Shown here one piece after another: positions 19,498 through 34,624 of a DNA stretch of 64,000 nucleotides (the first letter of the stretch is position 1; the number at the start of each line of letters is the position of its first letter). The stretch is taken from contig NZ_JNJY01000001.1 of the NCBI RefSeq assembly GCF_000701825.1, positions 53,385 to 117,384 on the forward strand, written 5' to 3'. The stretch comes from Mycoplasma collis ATCC 35278. Lineage in GTDB: Bacteria; Bacillota_I; Bacilli_A; Mycoplasmatales; Metamycoplasmataceae. The position numbers were made by a program, and so were the translations under genes. The notes under the pieces were generated by a model. It was not told the origin of the DNA. It saw only the letters and a list, made by a program, of their open reading frames with translations, and did no database searches.

Positions 19498-19812
19498 TTA
19501 TTTTTTATTAATAATTGTGGTTTGAATGTGACTACCAATTGGTAATTCAATTCTTTTAATTTTATCCACTAATTTATTATCTAATGAATTAATAATAATT
19601 AGTCTTTGGTGAGTTCTACTTTCAAATTGTTCACGTGATTTTTTGTTAATGTGAACTGATCTTAAAATAGTAATTATTTCTTTTTTTGTTGGAAGTGGGA
19701 CAGGTCCATCAAAACTTGTTTTATTTTCCTTTAAAAAAGTAACAATTTTTAAAGTAGCACTATCAACTATTTTATGATCGAAAGCTTTAATTTTTACTTT
19801 AAGTTTTGTCAT
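19498..19812 (-). CDS. rpsJ: 30S ribosomal protein S10
   Basis: 104 residues. [35 protein letters not shown] and [13 protein letters not shown] identify S10 (NusE), which also joins antitermination complexes. First gene of the large ribosomal array, with AAAGGA upstream. Confidence 0.97.
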   Translation of the reverse strand: MTKLKVKIKAFDHKIVDSATLKIVTFLKENKTSFDGPVPLPTKKEIITILRSVHINKKSREQFESRTHQRLIIINSLDNKLVDKIKRIELPIGSHIQTTIINKK

Positions 19813-19863
19813 TATGTTGTTTATCCTTTCTGCTCTTATTGAACAAGACTCTACATAAAAAAC

Positions 19864-19898
19864 TGATATTCAATAAAACAACTAATCTTGGAATATCA
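19864..19898 (-). promoter_or_regulatory. Inverted repeat in the S10-operon leader
   Basis: TGATATTC and GAATATCA are separated by 19 nt in the untranslated region ahead of rpsJ. The stem is short but perfect; it may form a leader structure. Function is not demonstrable from sequence alone. Confidence 0.35.
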
Positions 19899-19933
19899 CA
19901 ACCTTATGTGTCACAGTCTAAAAATACTTTTAA

Positions 19934-19939
19934 ATTATA
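19934..19939 (-). promoter_or_regulatory. Candidate -10 box of the S10 operon
   Basis: TATAAT on the minus strand about 120 nt before rpsJ, within the only long non-coding stretch ahead of the operon (19813-20021). The -35 region is poor (TTTGTT at a plausible distance). Confidence 0.4.
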
Positions 19940-20021
19940 TATTATTTTTTGAAAAACAAAAGCATTTTATCTATTAAAATCAAGTTATTATAAGCAAATT
20001 TTTAATTAAAAAAAAATAAAA

Positions 20022-20041
20022 AAAAGTCTTTTCAGACTTTT
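20022..20041 (-). terminator. rRNA operon terminator
   Basis: Perfect 8-bp stem AAAAGTCT / AGACTTTT with a 4-nt loop, followed on the minus strand by a long T-rich tract. It lies ~70 nt past the 23S 3' end and ahead of the S10 promoter. No 5S gene sits between 23S and this hairpin. Confidence 0.8.
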
Positions 20042-20054
20042 GATTTTTTTAAAA

Positions 20055-20081
20055 TAGTTATTTGAAAACTGAATAGCAAAT
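20055..20081. repeat. 23S rRNA processing stem, 3' arm
   Basis: Complements 23148-23174 at 26 of 27 positions (core TTTGAAAACTGAATAGCAAAT). Arms on both sides of 23S should pair in the transcript as an RNase III-type processing stem. Confidence 0.85.
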
Positions 20082-20111
20082 CATTATTACTAATTAAATT
20101 TAAATACCTAT

Positions 20112-23020
<2,909 letters not shown>

Positions 23021-23147
23021 TTATTTTTTAAGCCTATTGTTTTAGATTAATATCTAAGGTATTTAAATTGTACTAACTGTTTAATACAGTTAGACTCGGT
23101 TTTTTGTAATGTCGTTGTTGAAATATTATGAAATTTAAAATTTCAAT

Positions 23148-23174
23148 ATTTGCTATTCAGTTTTCAAAGAACTA
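23148..23174. repeat. 23S rRNA processing stem, 5' arm
   Basis: Partner of 20055-20081; one mismatch in 27 nt. Lies in the 16S-23S spacer. Confidence 0.85.
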
Positions 23175-23205
23175 TATTTAAAAATATAATTTATAGAAAG
23201 ATTAA

Positions 23206-23228
23206 ATCTTTCAAAACTAGATACAAAA
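23206..23228. repeat. 16S rRNA processing stem, 3' arm
   Basis: 23-nt segment (core TTTCAAAACTAGATACAAAA) exactly complementary to 24878-24900 on the far side of 16S. Confidence 0.85.
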
Positions 23229-23322
23229 CTTTTTGGTAAGCCCATAATAACCTTTATTAATATAAAAATAAATCAAAATAAAGGATTTTTAAATAACCAA
23301 ATTATAAGATGTGTACTCCGTA

Positions 23323-24860
<1,538 letters not shown>

Positions 24861-24877
24861 GAATTGAGTATTATGGT

Positions 24878-24900
24878 TTTTGTATCTAGTTTTGAAAGAT
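24878..24900. repeat. 16S rRNA processing stem, 5' arm
   Basis: Exact 23-nt reverse complement of 23206-23228, lying about 20 nt upstream of mature 16S. Confidence 0.85.
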
Positions 24901-25052
24901 CTAATGTAATATAAATTCTATAAAATTATAAATTTATATTTTTTAGTTAGTTAAAAAAACTAACTTATTTATTATACATTATTTTTTTTAAAAAACAAAT
25001 ATTTTTTTATTTTTTTTAAAATTTGTTTCTATGAAAAAATCAATGCTAAGTT

Positions 25053-25080
25053 ATTATACATAAAAATTAAAAAAGTCAAA
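25053..25080 (-). promoter_or_regulatory. rRNA operon promoter
   Basis: On the minus strand TTTGAC (25075-25080) and TATAAT (25053-25058) are 16 nt apart, the best sigma-70-like promoter in the 24901-25294 non-coding stretch. The predicted start lies ~185 nt before 16S. The rest of that stretch is poly-A/T sequence and the terminator at 25238-25258; I see no gene in it. Confidence 0.6.
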
Positions 25081-25237
25081 ACATTTTTTTAAAAAAATTT
25101 TTTCGAAGAAATATTTAAATTTAATTATTGATGTTGATTAACAAAAAAGAAATGCAATTAGAATATTTTTTTATTATATTATATATTGTATTAACACTTA
25201 TATTTAATTAATATATATAGTCAAAAAAAATAAAAAA

Positions 25238-25258
25238 AAATCACCATATGGTGGATTT
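25238..25258 (-). terminator. Terminator after the YmdB-type gene
   Basis: 12-nt palindrome CACCATATGGTG extended by A/T pairs, followed on the minus strand by nine T. Closes the recA-side transcription unit before the rRNA promoter. Confidence 0.7.
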
Positions 25259-25294
25259 TTAATTAAAAAAAATAAAATTAATATAAATATTTTT

Positions 25295-26116
25295 TTAAAG
25301 TGAAATTTTTTTAATTTTTTGAAGTTTTTTTTCTTTAGTTAAAAATAAGTAAACTGCATTAAATTGTTCTTTATTATTAGAAGTTTTAAATTTTGTATGT
25401 TTTCCAAAACGCATTTTTTGATAAATTTCTTCATAATTTGCACCAATAGCAGAATTAGATGGCCCACTCATACCAACATCTGTTATATATAATGTGCCTT
25501 TAGGTAAAATTTTAGCATCATTAGTTTGAACATGTGTATGTGTACCTAATAAAGCCGATACTTTCCCATCTAAATATAAACCAAAAACATTTTTTTCTGA
25601 TGTTGTTTCAGCATGAAAATCAATAATATGATAATCTACATTATTATTTTTTAAATCTTCTTCTTCTATTCGATCATAAGCATCAAAAAAATTATCTGCA
25701 ATTTCTTCTTCTCATGGTTTGAGTAATTTATTAAAAATTTGTCCTAGCATAGAAGTTACTCTTAAATTAATTCCTTTTATGTTAAAAATTTCACTACCAT
25801 GTCCAGGATAATTATCTGAAACATTGTATGGTCTTAATATATCTTTATTATTTATGATATTATAAATATCTTCATCTGCTCAAACATGATTTCCTAAAGT
25901 AATTATATCTATACCGATTTCTTTTAATGTTTCGTAATCTTTTTGATTCATACCTTTCCGATTAGTTACATTTTCGCATTGAGCTATTACAACATCAATA
26001 TTATATTTTTGTTTAATATTTGGTAGAAATTTTTTGATAGCATTAATACCAACATAACCAAATACATCTCCAATAAATAAAACATTTAGTTCTTTATTTT
26101 CATTATTAAAAAACAT
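25295..26116 (-). CDS. ymdB: YmdB-family metallophosphoesterase
   Basis: 273 residues. Homologues hydrolyse 2',3'-cyclic nucleotides and affect gene expression in Bacillus. Metal-site motifs are FIGDVFGYVG (Asp), the CENVTNRKG segment, LGNHVW (Asn-His), DFHAETTSEK and GTHTHVQTNDA, followed by ITDVGMSGP. Family members usually read ENAANGKG where this one has ENVTNRKG. Two or more TGA Trp codons. Lies 41 nt after recA; the pairing of recA with ymdB resembles Firmicutes gene order. Confidence 0.88.
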
Positions 26117-26157
26117 ATTTTAAATTTTAACACTAAAATTAAAATATTAAATTGTAA

Positions 26158-27144
26158 TTATTTTTTTTCAAATTTTTCTAACACTTTTGCTTTTAATTCT
26201 TCAAATAATGAAATAGAATTTTCTAATAAATTTTTTAAATTTACTTTTCCTTGAGCAATATTTTGATCGTTATATGAATATCACGACCCCTTTTTTATTA
26301 AAATTCCAAAATCTTCAGCTAATTGTGCAACTTCAGCAAATTGTGAAATTCCTTGTGAAAATATAATTTCCACATTAGCAGTTTTAAATGGGGTGGATAA
26401 TTTATTTTTTACAACTTTAATTTTAACCATATTACCTAATATGTCCCCATTTGTTGTGATTTGCGTTGATTTTCTAACATCCATTCTGATTGATGAATAA
26501 AATTTTAAAGCTCTTCCACCAGGGGTTGTTTCAGGATTACCAAACATTACACCAATTTTTTCACGAACTTGATTAATAAAAATAACAGTTGTTTTATTTT
26601 TGTTAAGCGAACCTGTTATTTTACGTAATGCTTTAGACATTAATCTTGCTTGAGCTCCAATAACTTGATCCTTCATTTCACCATTTAATTCCGCTTCAGG
26701 AACAAGAGCGGCTACAGAATCTACAACAATTAAATCAATTGCCCCTGTTTTAACTAATGTATCAACAATTTCTAATGCTTGTTCTCCTGAATCGGGTTGT
26801 GAAATTATCAAATTATCAATATTTATTCCTAAATTAATAGCATAATTAGGATCTATTGAATGTTCAGCATCTATAAAAGCTGCTATTCCGCCTTGTTTTT
26901 GAATTTCTGCAATTGCATGTAATGAAATAGTTGTTTTACCAGATGATTCTGGGCCATAAATTTCAATTATTCTACCTTTAGGAAAACCACCTATACCTAA
27001 TGCATTATCAATAGAAATAGAACCCGAGGAAAAAACTTCAGGATTTATATCGGGTTTTTCTCCTAAAAGCATAATTGCTTCTTTACCAAATTTCTTTTCT
27101 ATTTCATTAAAAGCTGATTTTAATAATTTATTTTCGTTTTTCAT
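26158..27144 (-). CDS. recA: Recombinase RecA
   Basis: 328 residues. Walker [26 protein letters not shown] (Walker B), loop L1/L2 region with [20 protein letters not shown] and [12 protein letters not shown]. The C-terminal tail is short, ending EKFEKK after a Lys-rich helix, as in other mycoplasmas. One TGA Trp (KKGSW). Preceded by GAGG. Catalyses homologous strand exchange, which in mycoplasmas supports antigen-gene variation. Confidence 0.97.
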
Positions 27145-27220
27145 TTTTTTTTACCTCATTAAAAAATAGCTAATATTTTTAAAAAAAAGAAAAAAAGAAA
27201 AAAAATGAGAAAAATATTTT

Positions 27221-28045
27221 TTATTCAAAATCTTTTTTATAAAAAATATATTCAGTTTGACAAAAATCGCAAATAATTTCAATTTTTTTATCTTCTAATA
27301 AAATTTTTTCTAATTCTATTTTATCTATTAGTTGAATACTTTCTAAAAGTTTATTTTTTGAACATGAACATTTTCATTTTGTGTTTTTTATTTTTATTAA
27401 ATCAGCATTTAAAATTTTTTCATATTCTTCAAAAGAATAGTTATTAATGTCATGGTTTTTTATGATATTTTCAATTCACAAAATATCTTTTTCTTGATGT
27501 TGAGGTAAAAGTTGAAATATAACTGAGTAAGCTCGTGAAAATTTATTTTCATTTTCAAAAAAAACGCTAGTTTTTATTGCTGTATATATTTGTTCAGAAA
27601 TTTGAAAATAATAAGCTAAGTCAGTGATTAAATCGCTTTTTACTAATTTTACTTCTCCAGTAAAATAATCATTATTATTTTTTCTTGTAATTCTTAAAAT
27701 TCCTTCATTTCCAATAGCTAAAATAAGTGGAATATTTTTATTTTCAAATTTTTTTTCAGTTATTTCAATTAACGGATTTCCAATTAGTGCTTTGATTTCT
27801 CCTTCACTATTTGCTTCGACTATTAAATTTTTTATTGTTCCATTGGATTTTAAAAAAGATATAACTTTACCATGTTTAGCTTGTAAAATAAAAGGTAAAA
27901 CGCCAAAAATTGTAATTGCATTCGCTAAAATTAATGATGAAAAATTTGAACTTTTTTGTTTTTCTATAGTAGAATTAGCTACTTGCGTATAGTCTGATAA
28001 AAAAATTCTAACATTGTCTTTAATATAAATTTTTGTAAAACTCAC
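27221..28045 (-). CDS. hslO: Redox-regulated chaperone Hsp33
   Basis: 274 residues, GTG start. Hsp33 is activated by oxidative release of zinc from four cysteines. The C-terminal zinc motif is present as CSC (within WKCSCSKNK) and CDFC near the end. The N-terminal holdase domain begins FTKIYIKDNVRIFLSDYTQ. Two TGA Trp codons. The GTG overlaps the stop of the nuclease gene upstream by 1 nt (TAGTG), so the two are probably co-translated. Confidence 0.9.
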
Positions 28046-28698
28046 TAATATACCTCTTTTAAAATTTGTTTTAAATTATTATATCTAGACCAAAAACCTT
28101 TTTTATTTTTTTGTGCATATTTTTGTGCATTTAATAGTTTTTGATAGTAATTTTGATCATTTGTAAAATATAGATTGTCTTTCGAATCTATGCTTATATA
28201 TCTTACAATAGCAAGACCTTCATTGACAATATCAATCGAATAATCATTATCTTTATCAAAAATTTTTGCTACAGTTCTATTGTATTTATCTTTTTTTATT
28301 ACATCATAATCAAAATTAGAATGTTTTTCTAATCAATAATTTAAAAAGTTTTTTGCTTTAATAGCATATAAATATTTTTCATTTTTTGTAAATTCGTTAG
28401 TTTTTTTATCTTTTATTTCAGGAGTATCTATCCCGAAAATTCTTATTTTAATATTTGAACTTTCATTATTAATAATTGTAAACGTATCACCATCATAAAC
28501 ATTAAAAGAATATTTTTTATTTTTAAATTCAATCTTTTTTGCACCAATTTTAACTGTTTGTTTATTTTGATTAAAATTACATGATACAAAAAAGGAAAAA
28601 GTAAAAAATAAAAAAATAGATGAAAAAAAATCTAAAAATTTTTTAGATTTTTTTCTTTTATGCTTTGTTTTCAGAACCAAATTGTTTAATTTTCTCAA
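28045..28698 (-). CDS. Thermonuclease-like (SNase) lipoprotein or secreted nuclease
   Basis: About 217 residues. A very basic start (KHKRKKSKK) and a hydrophobic stretch end in FFVSC, a lipobox-like site, so the protein is probably membrane-anchored outside the cell. The SNase domain follows: FNVYDGDTFTI, IRIFGIDTPEI (active-site Arg, Asp and Glu) and NRTVAKIF, matching the staphylococcal nuclease catalytic set. Two TGA Trp codons. No ATG is available at the 5' end; TTG at 28696-28698 or 28678-28680 may be used, and the 5' end overlaps fba by up to 41 nt. Likely role: degrading host nucleic acid for precursors. Confidence 0.8.
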
Positions 28699-29521
28699 AA
28701 ACTACATTTTCCATAGCTTCATTAGCTTTTGCATATATTTTTCTAGGATCAAAATTTTTACCTATTTTAATTTTACCGCTTTCTACAAACTCAGTAATTG
28801 CAACAGCATTTGCTTGTTGTAATTCAGTGTTAACATTGATTTTAGAAATACCTAGTGATATTGCTTTTTGAATTTGATCAATAGGAATTCCAGAACCACC
28901 ATGTAATACTAAACCAATTTTTGCTTTTTGATTAATTTCTCTTATTGCATCAAAATTTAAAGATTTTCAACTACTTGGATAAGGACCATGAATATTACCA
29001 ATTCCCGCAGCTAACATATCAATTCCAGTCAAAGCCATCTTTCTAGCTTCTAAAGGATTGGCGATTTCACCATTCCCAATAATCCCATCTTCTTCACCTC
29101 CAATTGAACCAACTTCAGCTTCAACTGAAACACCTTTTACTACTGCTTTTTTTAATAATTTTTTTGTATTTTTTAAATTGGTTTTAAAATCCTCATGTGA
29201 TCCATCATACATAATAGAGGTATAACCTGCTTCAATAGCTTTATAACATCCATCTAGTGTTCCATGATCTAAGTGAAGAGCAACTGGAATGGTGATTTTT
29301 AAATCTGAAATTAAGCCGCTTACAAGATTATAAACTGTTTTATAACCACCCATATACTTTACAGCACCTTCTGAAGTAGCAACTATAATAGGTGATTTCA
29401 TTTTTTGAGCCGCTAATAAAACTGTTTTAGTTCATTCTAAATTATTAATGTTAATATGTGGGATCGCATATTTTTTCTTATATGCGTTTTTTATCATTAT
29501 TTTTGCATTTACCAATGGCAT
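28658..29521 (-). CDS. fba: Class II fructose-1,6-bisphosphate aldolase
   Basis: 287 residues. Cleaves fructose-1,6-bisphosphate to DHAP and glyceraldehyde-3-phosphate in glycolysis. Zinc and substrate motifs are VALHLDHGTLDGCYKAIEAG, GYTSIMYDGSHEDF, EAEVGSIGGEEDG, GIGNIHGPYP, LVLHGGSGI and INVNTELQ. Starts MPLVNAKIMIKNA after a GAGG site. Glycolytic capacity is implied. TGA Trp codons in the N-terminal part and after PYPSS. Confidence 0.96.
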
Positions 29522-29666
29522 ATATAAACCTCTTTTTCTTTTGATTTACAAATTTAAATTATAGTTCAAATAAAAATGTTATTATTTTTGTTTTTTTTAT
29601 GAAAAAAAACTTTTTTAAAACTTTTCAATTTTTATAAAGATAATTTAAAAAAAATTATAAATTATT

Positions 29667-32498
29667 TTAAATAAAAATAAATAAAAATATTAAACTAATT
29701 ATAAAAATAACTCAAAAAGCAAAAATTAGTTTGAAATAAATACTTTTTGTTTTTTTATATCTATTTTTTAGTTTTGGATTAAATAAAATTAATTTATTAA
29801 TTATTTTATATTTGGCAATTCTTTTTTCACCAAAAAAAACAGTGATTATTGTTAATAGTGAAATAATATTAGGAATCAATCAAAAGAAAATATTTTTGCT
29901 AAATGCAAAAAACTTTACATTATCTAAATCTGAAAAAATATTTTTACTCAATATTTGGATAGTTAATAAATCACCCGTCCCAATTCCGCCAGGAATAGGA
30001 GATAAGTTATTAGCAGCATTAATAAGCGAATTACCAGTTAAAAAATTAATATAAAATCTTGTAAAATCACCATCATTAGCAATCATATAAGCAACAATAA
30101 ATATTGGGAAAATTAGATATGAAATAATTTTATAAAATATAATTTCTAAAAATAGTTTTTTATTTTTTAATGTTTTTTTGTAATTATTTTTAAAAATATC
30201 CATTTTTATTTCAATAAGTTTTCTTTTTCTTTCGATATCAATATCAAAAACAAAAAATGAAATTATATAAATTCAAATTAAAATAATAAATTTTTGAATT
30301 TTTTTAAACATAGAAATAAATATTATTATTAATAAAAGCGAAATATTTAAAATAAATCCTAAAATTGTAAAAATAAATGTAATTATTTTTGCTGCATCAA
30401 TATTTTCTAAAAAAACATTTTTATAATAAACAAAACCTAATGGCATAAATGTTAATGAAATTATTAATATAAGTATTTGGTGCATCATAGCGGTAATTGT
30501 AAATATTGTTGCTAAAATAGATTTTTTATGACCTTTTTTTTGTAAATATCAATATGAGATAATTTCTCCACCAAATGCAAAAGGTGTTAAGTTGGCCACT
30601 AAAATACCTAAAATAGATGCTGCAAAAGCCTCTGATATTTTTATTTTTTGATTATTAAATTTAGCTATTTTATAGATAACCAGACTATTCCCGATAAAAA
30701 TAGAAGCAATTGTCCCTAATATTATTAATAATGTTTGAATTTTATTTTTATTTGAACTCATAAATGTTTTATAAAAATTTTCAAAAATTTTAATACCTAA
30801 AACATTTTCTCCATTAGATTTATAAACGTTAAATAATAAAAATAAAATTGTTAAAATTATAATTAATATTGAAAAACTTATTTTAAGTATTTCTTTCTTT
30901 TTGTTATTTTTAAAATTATTTTTAGAAATTTTATATTCTGATAAGTAGTTAATTATTTTTTCTTCATTAAAAATTATTTTTTTATAATCATCATTTTTAT
31001 TTTGCAATGAAATTATCGAAGTTGTTAAAGTGTTATTGTTTGTATTAAATAATAAATTAATTTTTTGTTTTGAGTTTAAATCTAAAATAAATTTTAGTTG
31101 TTTACCTAATAAAAAATGTTCTTCTTTTATAAAGGAATATTTTTTAACTTCAAAATCACCAAATCGTTTAGTAAATTTAATATTTTTTACTAAATTAAAA
31201 AAAGCATCATTAGAGAAAAATAATTTGTTTTCAAAAATATTTTCAATTGATAATTCTTTTTTTATTTCGTTTAATTTATCAAAAATATTAATTTTATTTT
31301 TTTTATAATATTCGAACATTTTTATTAACAATAAAGTGTTATTAACATCGTTTAGTCCAAAAATATTATTTTTAATATCTTTTGATAAAAAATAAACTTT
31401 ATTTTTGTTGATTAAATAAAAATTTTCATTTTTTAATTCAGATTTTTTTATTTTATAAATAAATTCCAATGGATAGTGTTCGTTTAATTTTATAAAATCA
31501 AGGTTAAAATTTTGACTCAAAATATCATTTAAAAAATTTTGTTCATGATTTAAATGATAAATTTTTTTATCTTTAAGTTTATTTATGCTATTTAAGTAGT
31601 TAAAAAGCAATAAATTTATGGAGTTTCAGTCTAATTTTTCATATTTATTTTTATTTTTTGCAAAAATAATTTTTTTACGTTCAAAATGATTTATATAAAA
31701 AAATATATCTTTTTTATTTTTAGAATATTTATTTTTCAAAATAAATTTAATTTTTTGAAATATATTGAAATTTAATTTTGGATTAAAATTTTGATTTAAA
31801 TTTATTTTTATATTATCTTTATTGTTTACAAAATTTAAAATATTTTTTTCATCAGCGTGCGAAGTGAAAAAATAATAGCTATTTTTTAAATTTATTTTTT
31901 CTTTTTCAAAAAATAAATTATTATTGTTTTCTTTTACAAAAATATTTGAAAAATTTTTATTTGTATCTATGTTAGGTGTTTTTAAATTTAATATTTTTTT
32001 ATTTAAAAACTCTTCATCGTCGCTAGATAATTTATTAAATTCTTTTTTACGAATAAATATTTTGTAATTATTATTATATAAATTCAAAATAAAAATTGAC
32101 AAATCATAATCATTATTAATAATTTCATTTATCGCTAAATTCAATGAAATATTATTATCTTTGAATTTGTAAAGAAGATTTTTTTTATTTTGAGCTAAAA
32201 TTTTAGAAAAAATTTCTTGAACTGTAAAACATATTTCATCTTCATTACTAAAAATAAAAATTTTGTTATTTGTTTTGATGTTTTTTTTCAATCATAAATT
32301 TAACAAATAAGCTTTTTTATTAAGTAGTGAAAAATCTATATCTTCTGTTGTTTTTAGTGATGTTAAAATTAATTCTGAATTTTTAATATCATCAGTTAAT
32401 AAGTTATTAAAATTATCATTACTTATCTCATGTTCAGAAGTTATACTAAAAAATTGTGAATTTTTAAGCACATTTGAAAATTTTGTTTTATTTGACAT
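29667..32498 (-). CDS. Degenerate phosphohexomutase-like domain fused to LPG-synthase-TM (YbhN/MprF flippase) domain
   Basis: 943-residue protein, one frame throughout once TGA is Trp. C-terminal ~420 residues are a multi-helix membrane domain with ILVANLTPFAFGGEIISYW and NLSPIPGGIGTGDLLT, the glycine-rich signatures of the lysylphosphatidylglycerol-synthase TM / UPF0104 flippase family; high confidence. The N-terminal ~515 residues resemble phosphoglucomutase/phosphomannomutase: residues ~113-170 (INNDYDLSIFIL, NNNYKIFIR, SSDDEEFLNKKI) match the active-site-serine region but lack TASHNP, and NTLLLIKMFEYYKKNKINIF matches domain III helices; no DxDxD metal loop and no RPSGTEPK loop is seen. 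So the mutase part looks catalytically dead. Very Asn/Lys/Phe-rich. Last gene after acpS-plsC-scpA-scpB, hinting at a lipid role. Substrate unknown. Confidence 0.7.
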
Positions 32499-33088
32499 TA
32501 ATCATTTTCCCTTTGAGATGCAAAAAGATCAAAAACATCTTCCAATGGCTCTTCAGTTGTATTTTCGTCTTCGTTATATTGATCAAATTCAGGGAAACTA
32601 GGTAGGTCTTGTAAAGATTTTAACCTAAAATAATCATAAAATTTATTAGTTATTCCATATAAAACAGGTTGCCCTACAGTTGGAGAAATTCCAACTTCTT
32701 CAATTATCCCTTTCATTAATAATGAAGCAACAATAGAATCAGAAGAAACACCACGTATTTCACTAATCATACTTCTAGTTACTGGTTGTTTATATGCTAC
32801 AATAGCAGCGGTTTCAATGGCGGCATTAGTTAATTTTTGTTTTTTTGTTATTGAAACAAAATCAGATATATAATCTTTAACTATTTCTTTAGTCGCGAAC
32901 TTAAAGATGTCATTAAATTCAATTACAAATATTCCTCTTTCTAGTTTATTAAAATTTTCTGCAAATCTTTTTAATAAAATCCTAGCTTCATCTATTTTAT
33001 TTAATTTTAAAACATTTTTAAGTTGTTCTGAAGATAGCCCTTCTTCACCTTGTAAGTATAAAATTGCTTCTATAATTTTATTTTTCAT
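32498..33088 (-). CDS. scpB: Segregation and condensation protein B
   Basis: 196 residues. Tandem winged helices that bridge ScpA and SMC in the condensin-like complex. NKIIEAILYLQGEEGLSSEQL at the start and AIVAYKQPVTRSMISEIRGV with LLMKGIIEEVG are typical. TAATG overlap with the downstream fusion gene and an 11-nt overlap with scpA. Confidence 0.94.
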   Translation of the reverse strand: MKNKIIEAILYLQGEEGLSSEQLKNVLKLNKIDEARILLKRFAENFNKLERGIFVIEFNDIFKFATKEIVKDYISDFVSITKKQKLTNAAIETAAIVAYKQPVTRSMISEIRGVSSDSIVASLLMKGIIEEVGISPTVGQPVLYGITNKFYDYFRLKSLQDLPSFPEFDQYNEDENTTEEPLEDVFDLFASQREND

Positions 33089-33851
33089 ACAACTGTCCTT
33101 TTTCGATTGTTATATCACTAAATTGTTCTTGTTGATTAATTATAATTTCTTCATTTCTCGACATGTCTAATAATGCTAAAAATGTTATAACATAATGTTT
33201 TAATGATGGAAAAGTGATTTCCTTGTTAAATAAAAAACTTGTTTTTTCTTTAACTATATTTCTAATCACGCTTTTTTGCTCATCTGGCGTTACATTAATA
33301 GAATCGATTTTTATTTGTTTTAATTTTTCAGCACTCAATCTTTCAAACATCATTTTAATAATTTGATTTAATTTTGTTTTTGATGATCTTCCATCAACTT
33401 TTGATTTATCATTAATCCTAATAAAAGGTTCAAGATTTGAAATTTTTTTGATATTTATTTTTAATCTTTGGTCTTCTTTTTGTCTTAAAAATTCAAAAAT
33501 TGATTTAAATTGTTGATATTCAGCTAAAAGCTTAATTAATTTTGCCTTATCTTCTTCAACTTCTTTATTGTCAATTATTTCTTTTTCAGCTAGAAGCATT
33601 TTTGCTTTCATCTGTATTAATGTAGCAGACATAACTAAATAGTCAGCAGCAACTTCTAAATTTTTTTCTTTTAGAATTTTTATTATTCTCAAATAATCAT
33701 TTGCCAATTCTAAAAGATTTATTTCCAAAAGATTCATATTTTTTTCTTTAACCAAATTCAATAATAAATCTAATGGTCCATTAAAATTTTCAATATTAAT
33801 ATTTACATATTGGCTATTTATTAAATCTTGATTTTCGTTATTTTTTTCCAT
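33078..33851 (-). CDS. scpA: Segregation and condensation protein A
   Basis: 257 residues. Kleisin subunit linking SMC heads. The N-terminal FNGPLDLLLNLVKEKNMNLLE and DYLVMSATLIQMKAKMLL are diagnostic; the C-terminal winged helix binds the SMC cap. Placed before scpB as in nearly all bacteria. No smc gene in this window. Confidence 0.95.
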   Translation of the reverse strand: MEKNNENQDLINSQYVNINIENFNGPLDLLLNLVKEKNMNLLEINLLELANDYLRIIKILKEKNLEVAADYLVMSATLIQMKAKMLLAEKEIIDNKEVEEDKAKLIKLLAEYQQFKSIFEFLRQKEDQRLKINIKKISNLEPFIRINDKSKVDGRSSKTKLNQIIKMMFERLSAEKLKQIKIDSINVTPDEQKSVIRNIVKEKTSFLFNKEITFPSLKHYVITFLALLDMSRNEEIIINQQEQFSDITIEKGQLYEK

Positions 33852-33865
33852 AAATTAAATTCTTT

Positions 33866-34624
33866 TTATTTTTTTTCCGGAGCGCTAACAATGTATTTTG
33901 ATGAAATAATATCAAACGCTTTATTTTTAAGCGATTCTGAACTTAAAGATGAAACTATTGAAGATTTAATAACAGGATGAATATGAACATCAACTTCTAA
34001 TTTTTTTGATCTTGATGAATTAAAAGCGTCGCCACTAAAATTAATTGTCACAGGTTGAATATTTAATAATGATTTTTTAGCTAATTCAAAAGGAGTTTTT
34101 TTAAACTCATGAATTTGACCATCTTTTGATCTTGTACCTTCGGGAAAAACAATGCCGATAGTTTTATTTTCTTTTATAAACTTAGCAAAATTCTCTAAAG
34201 TTTTAAATGATTCTTTAATTTTAGTTCTATCTATAAAAAATGTATCAATTATGTTTAAAACATTTCTGAAAGTTCTTTTCTTTTGTAATTCACTTTTAGC
34301 TAAAAAAGTTAAAATTTTTTTAGGTTCATCTGGAGTTTCTAAACTTGCTTGCAATGCATTAAATAATATAAAAGCATCAGCATTAGATAAATGGTTTGAT
34401 ACAACCATAACAGGTCCTTTTGATATCGCTTCTTTATTTATAACATTTATTTTTATATTGAAAATTTTTAAAATTTTTGTTGAGTATTTTAAAATAAAGT
34501 TATTTCTTGCTTGCGCATTTCACTCTAATTTATTTTTTCTATATTTTTTAGCTATTTTTCTAATTTTATTTAACCTAAACAATCAAACTGGTGATAATAG
34601 TAAAAATTTAATTTTTGGTAACAT
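33866..34624 (-). CDS. plsC: 1-acyl-sn-glycerol-3-phosphate acyltransferase
   Basis: 252 residues. Makes phosphatidic acid from lysophosphatidic acid at the membrane. The acyltransferase box NHLSNAD (NHX4D type) is intact, followed by VFPEGTRSKDG with the phosphate-binding EGTR. An N-terminal basic/hydrophobic segment anchors it. Two TGA Trp codons near the N-terminus. Adjoins acpS (1 nt apart), a lipid-synthesis pair. Confidence 0.93.

Larger units (their letters stand above)
23021..23322 (-). other. 16S-23S internal transcribed spacer
   Basis: About 300 nt without a tRNA gene. It holds the inner arms of both rRNA processing stems, the GTTCTTTGAAAACT motif common in low-GC spacers, and a small hairpin CTAACTGT / ACAGTTAG near 23072-23094. 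Confidence 0.85.

Noticed and set aside
19813..20111. 5S rRNA downstream of 23S
   Set aside because: No 5S-like conserved sequence on either strand; a terminator follows directly.
23021..23322. tRNA genes in the 16S-23S spacer
   Set aside because: Looked for Ile/Ala-type cloverleaves; only short hairpins and processing arms are present.
29580..29640. T-rich/A-rich stretch with GTTTTTTTT/AAAAAAAAC as a terminator
   Set aside because: Pure A/T pairing with a 3-nt loop and no GC core; too weak to call after the 943-residue gene.
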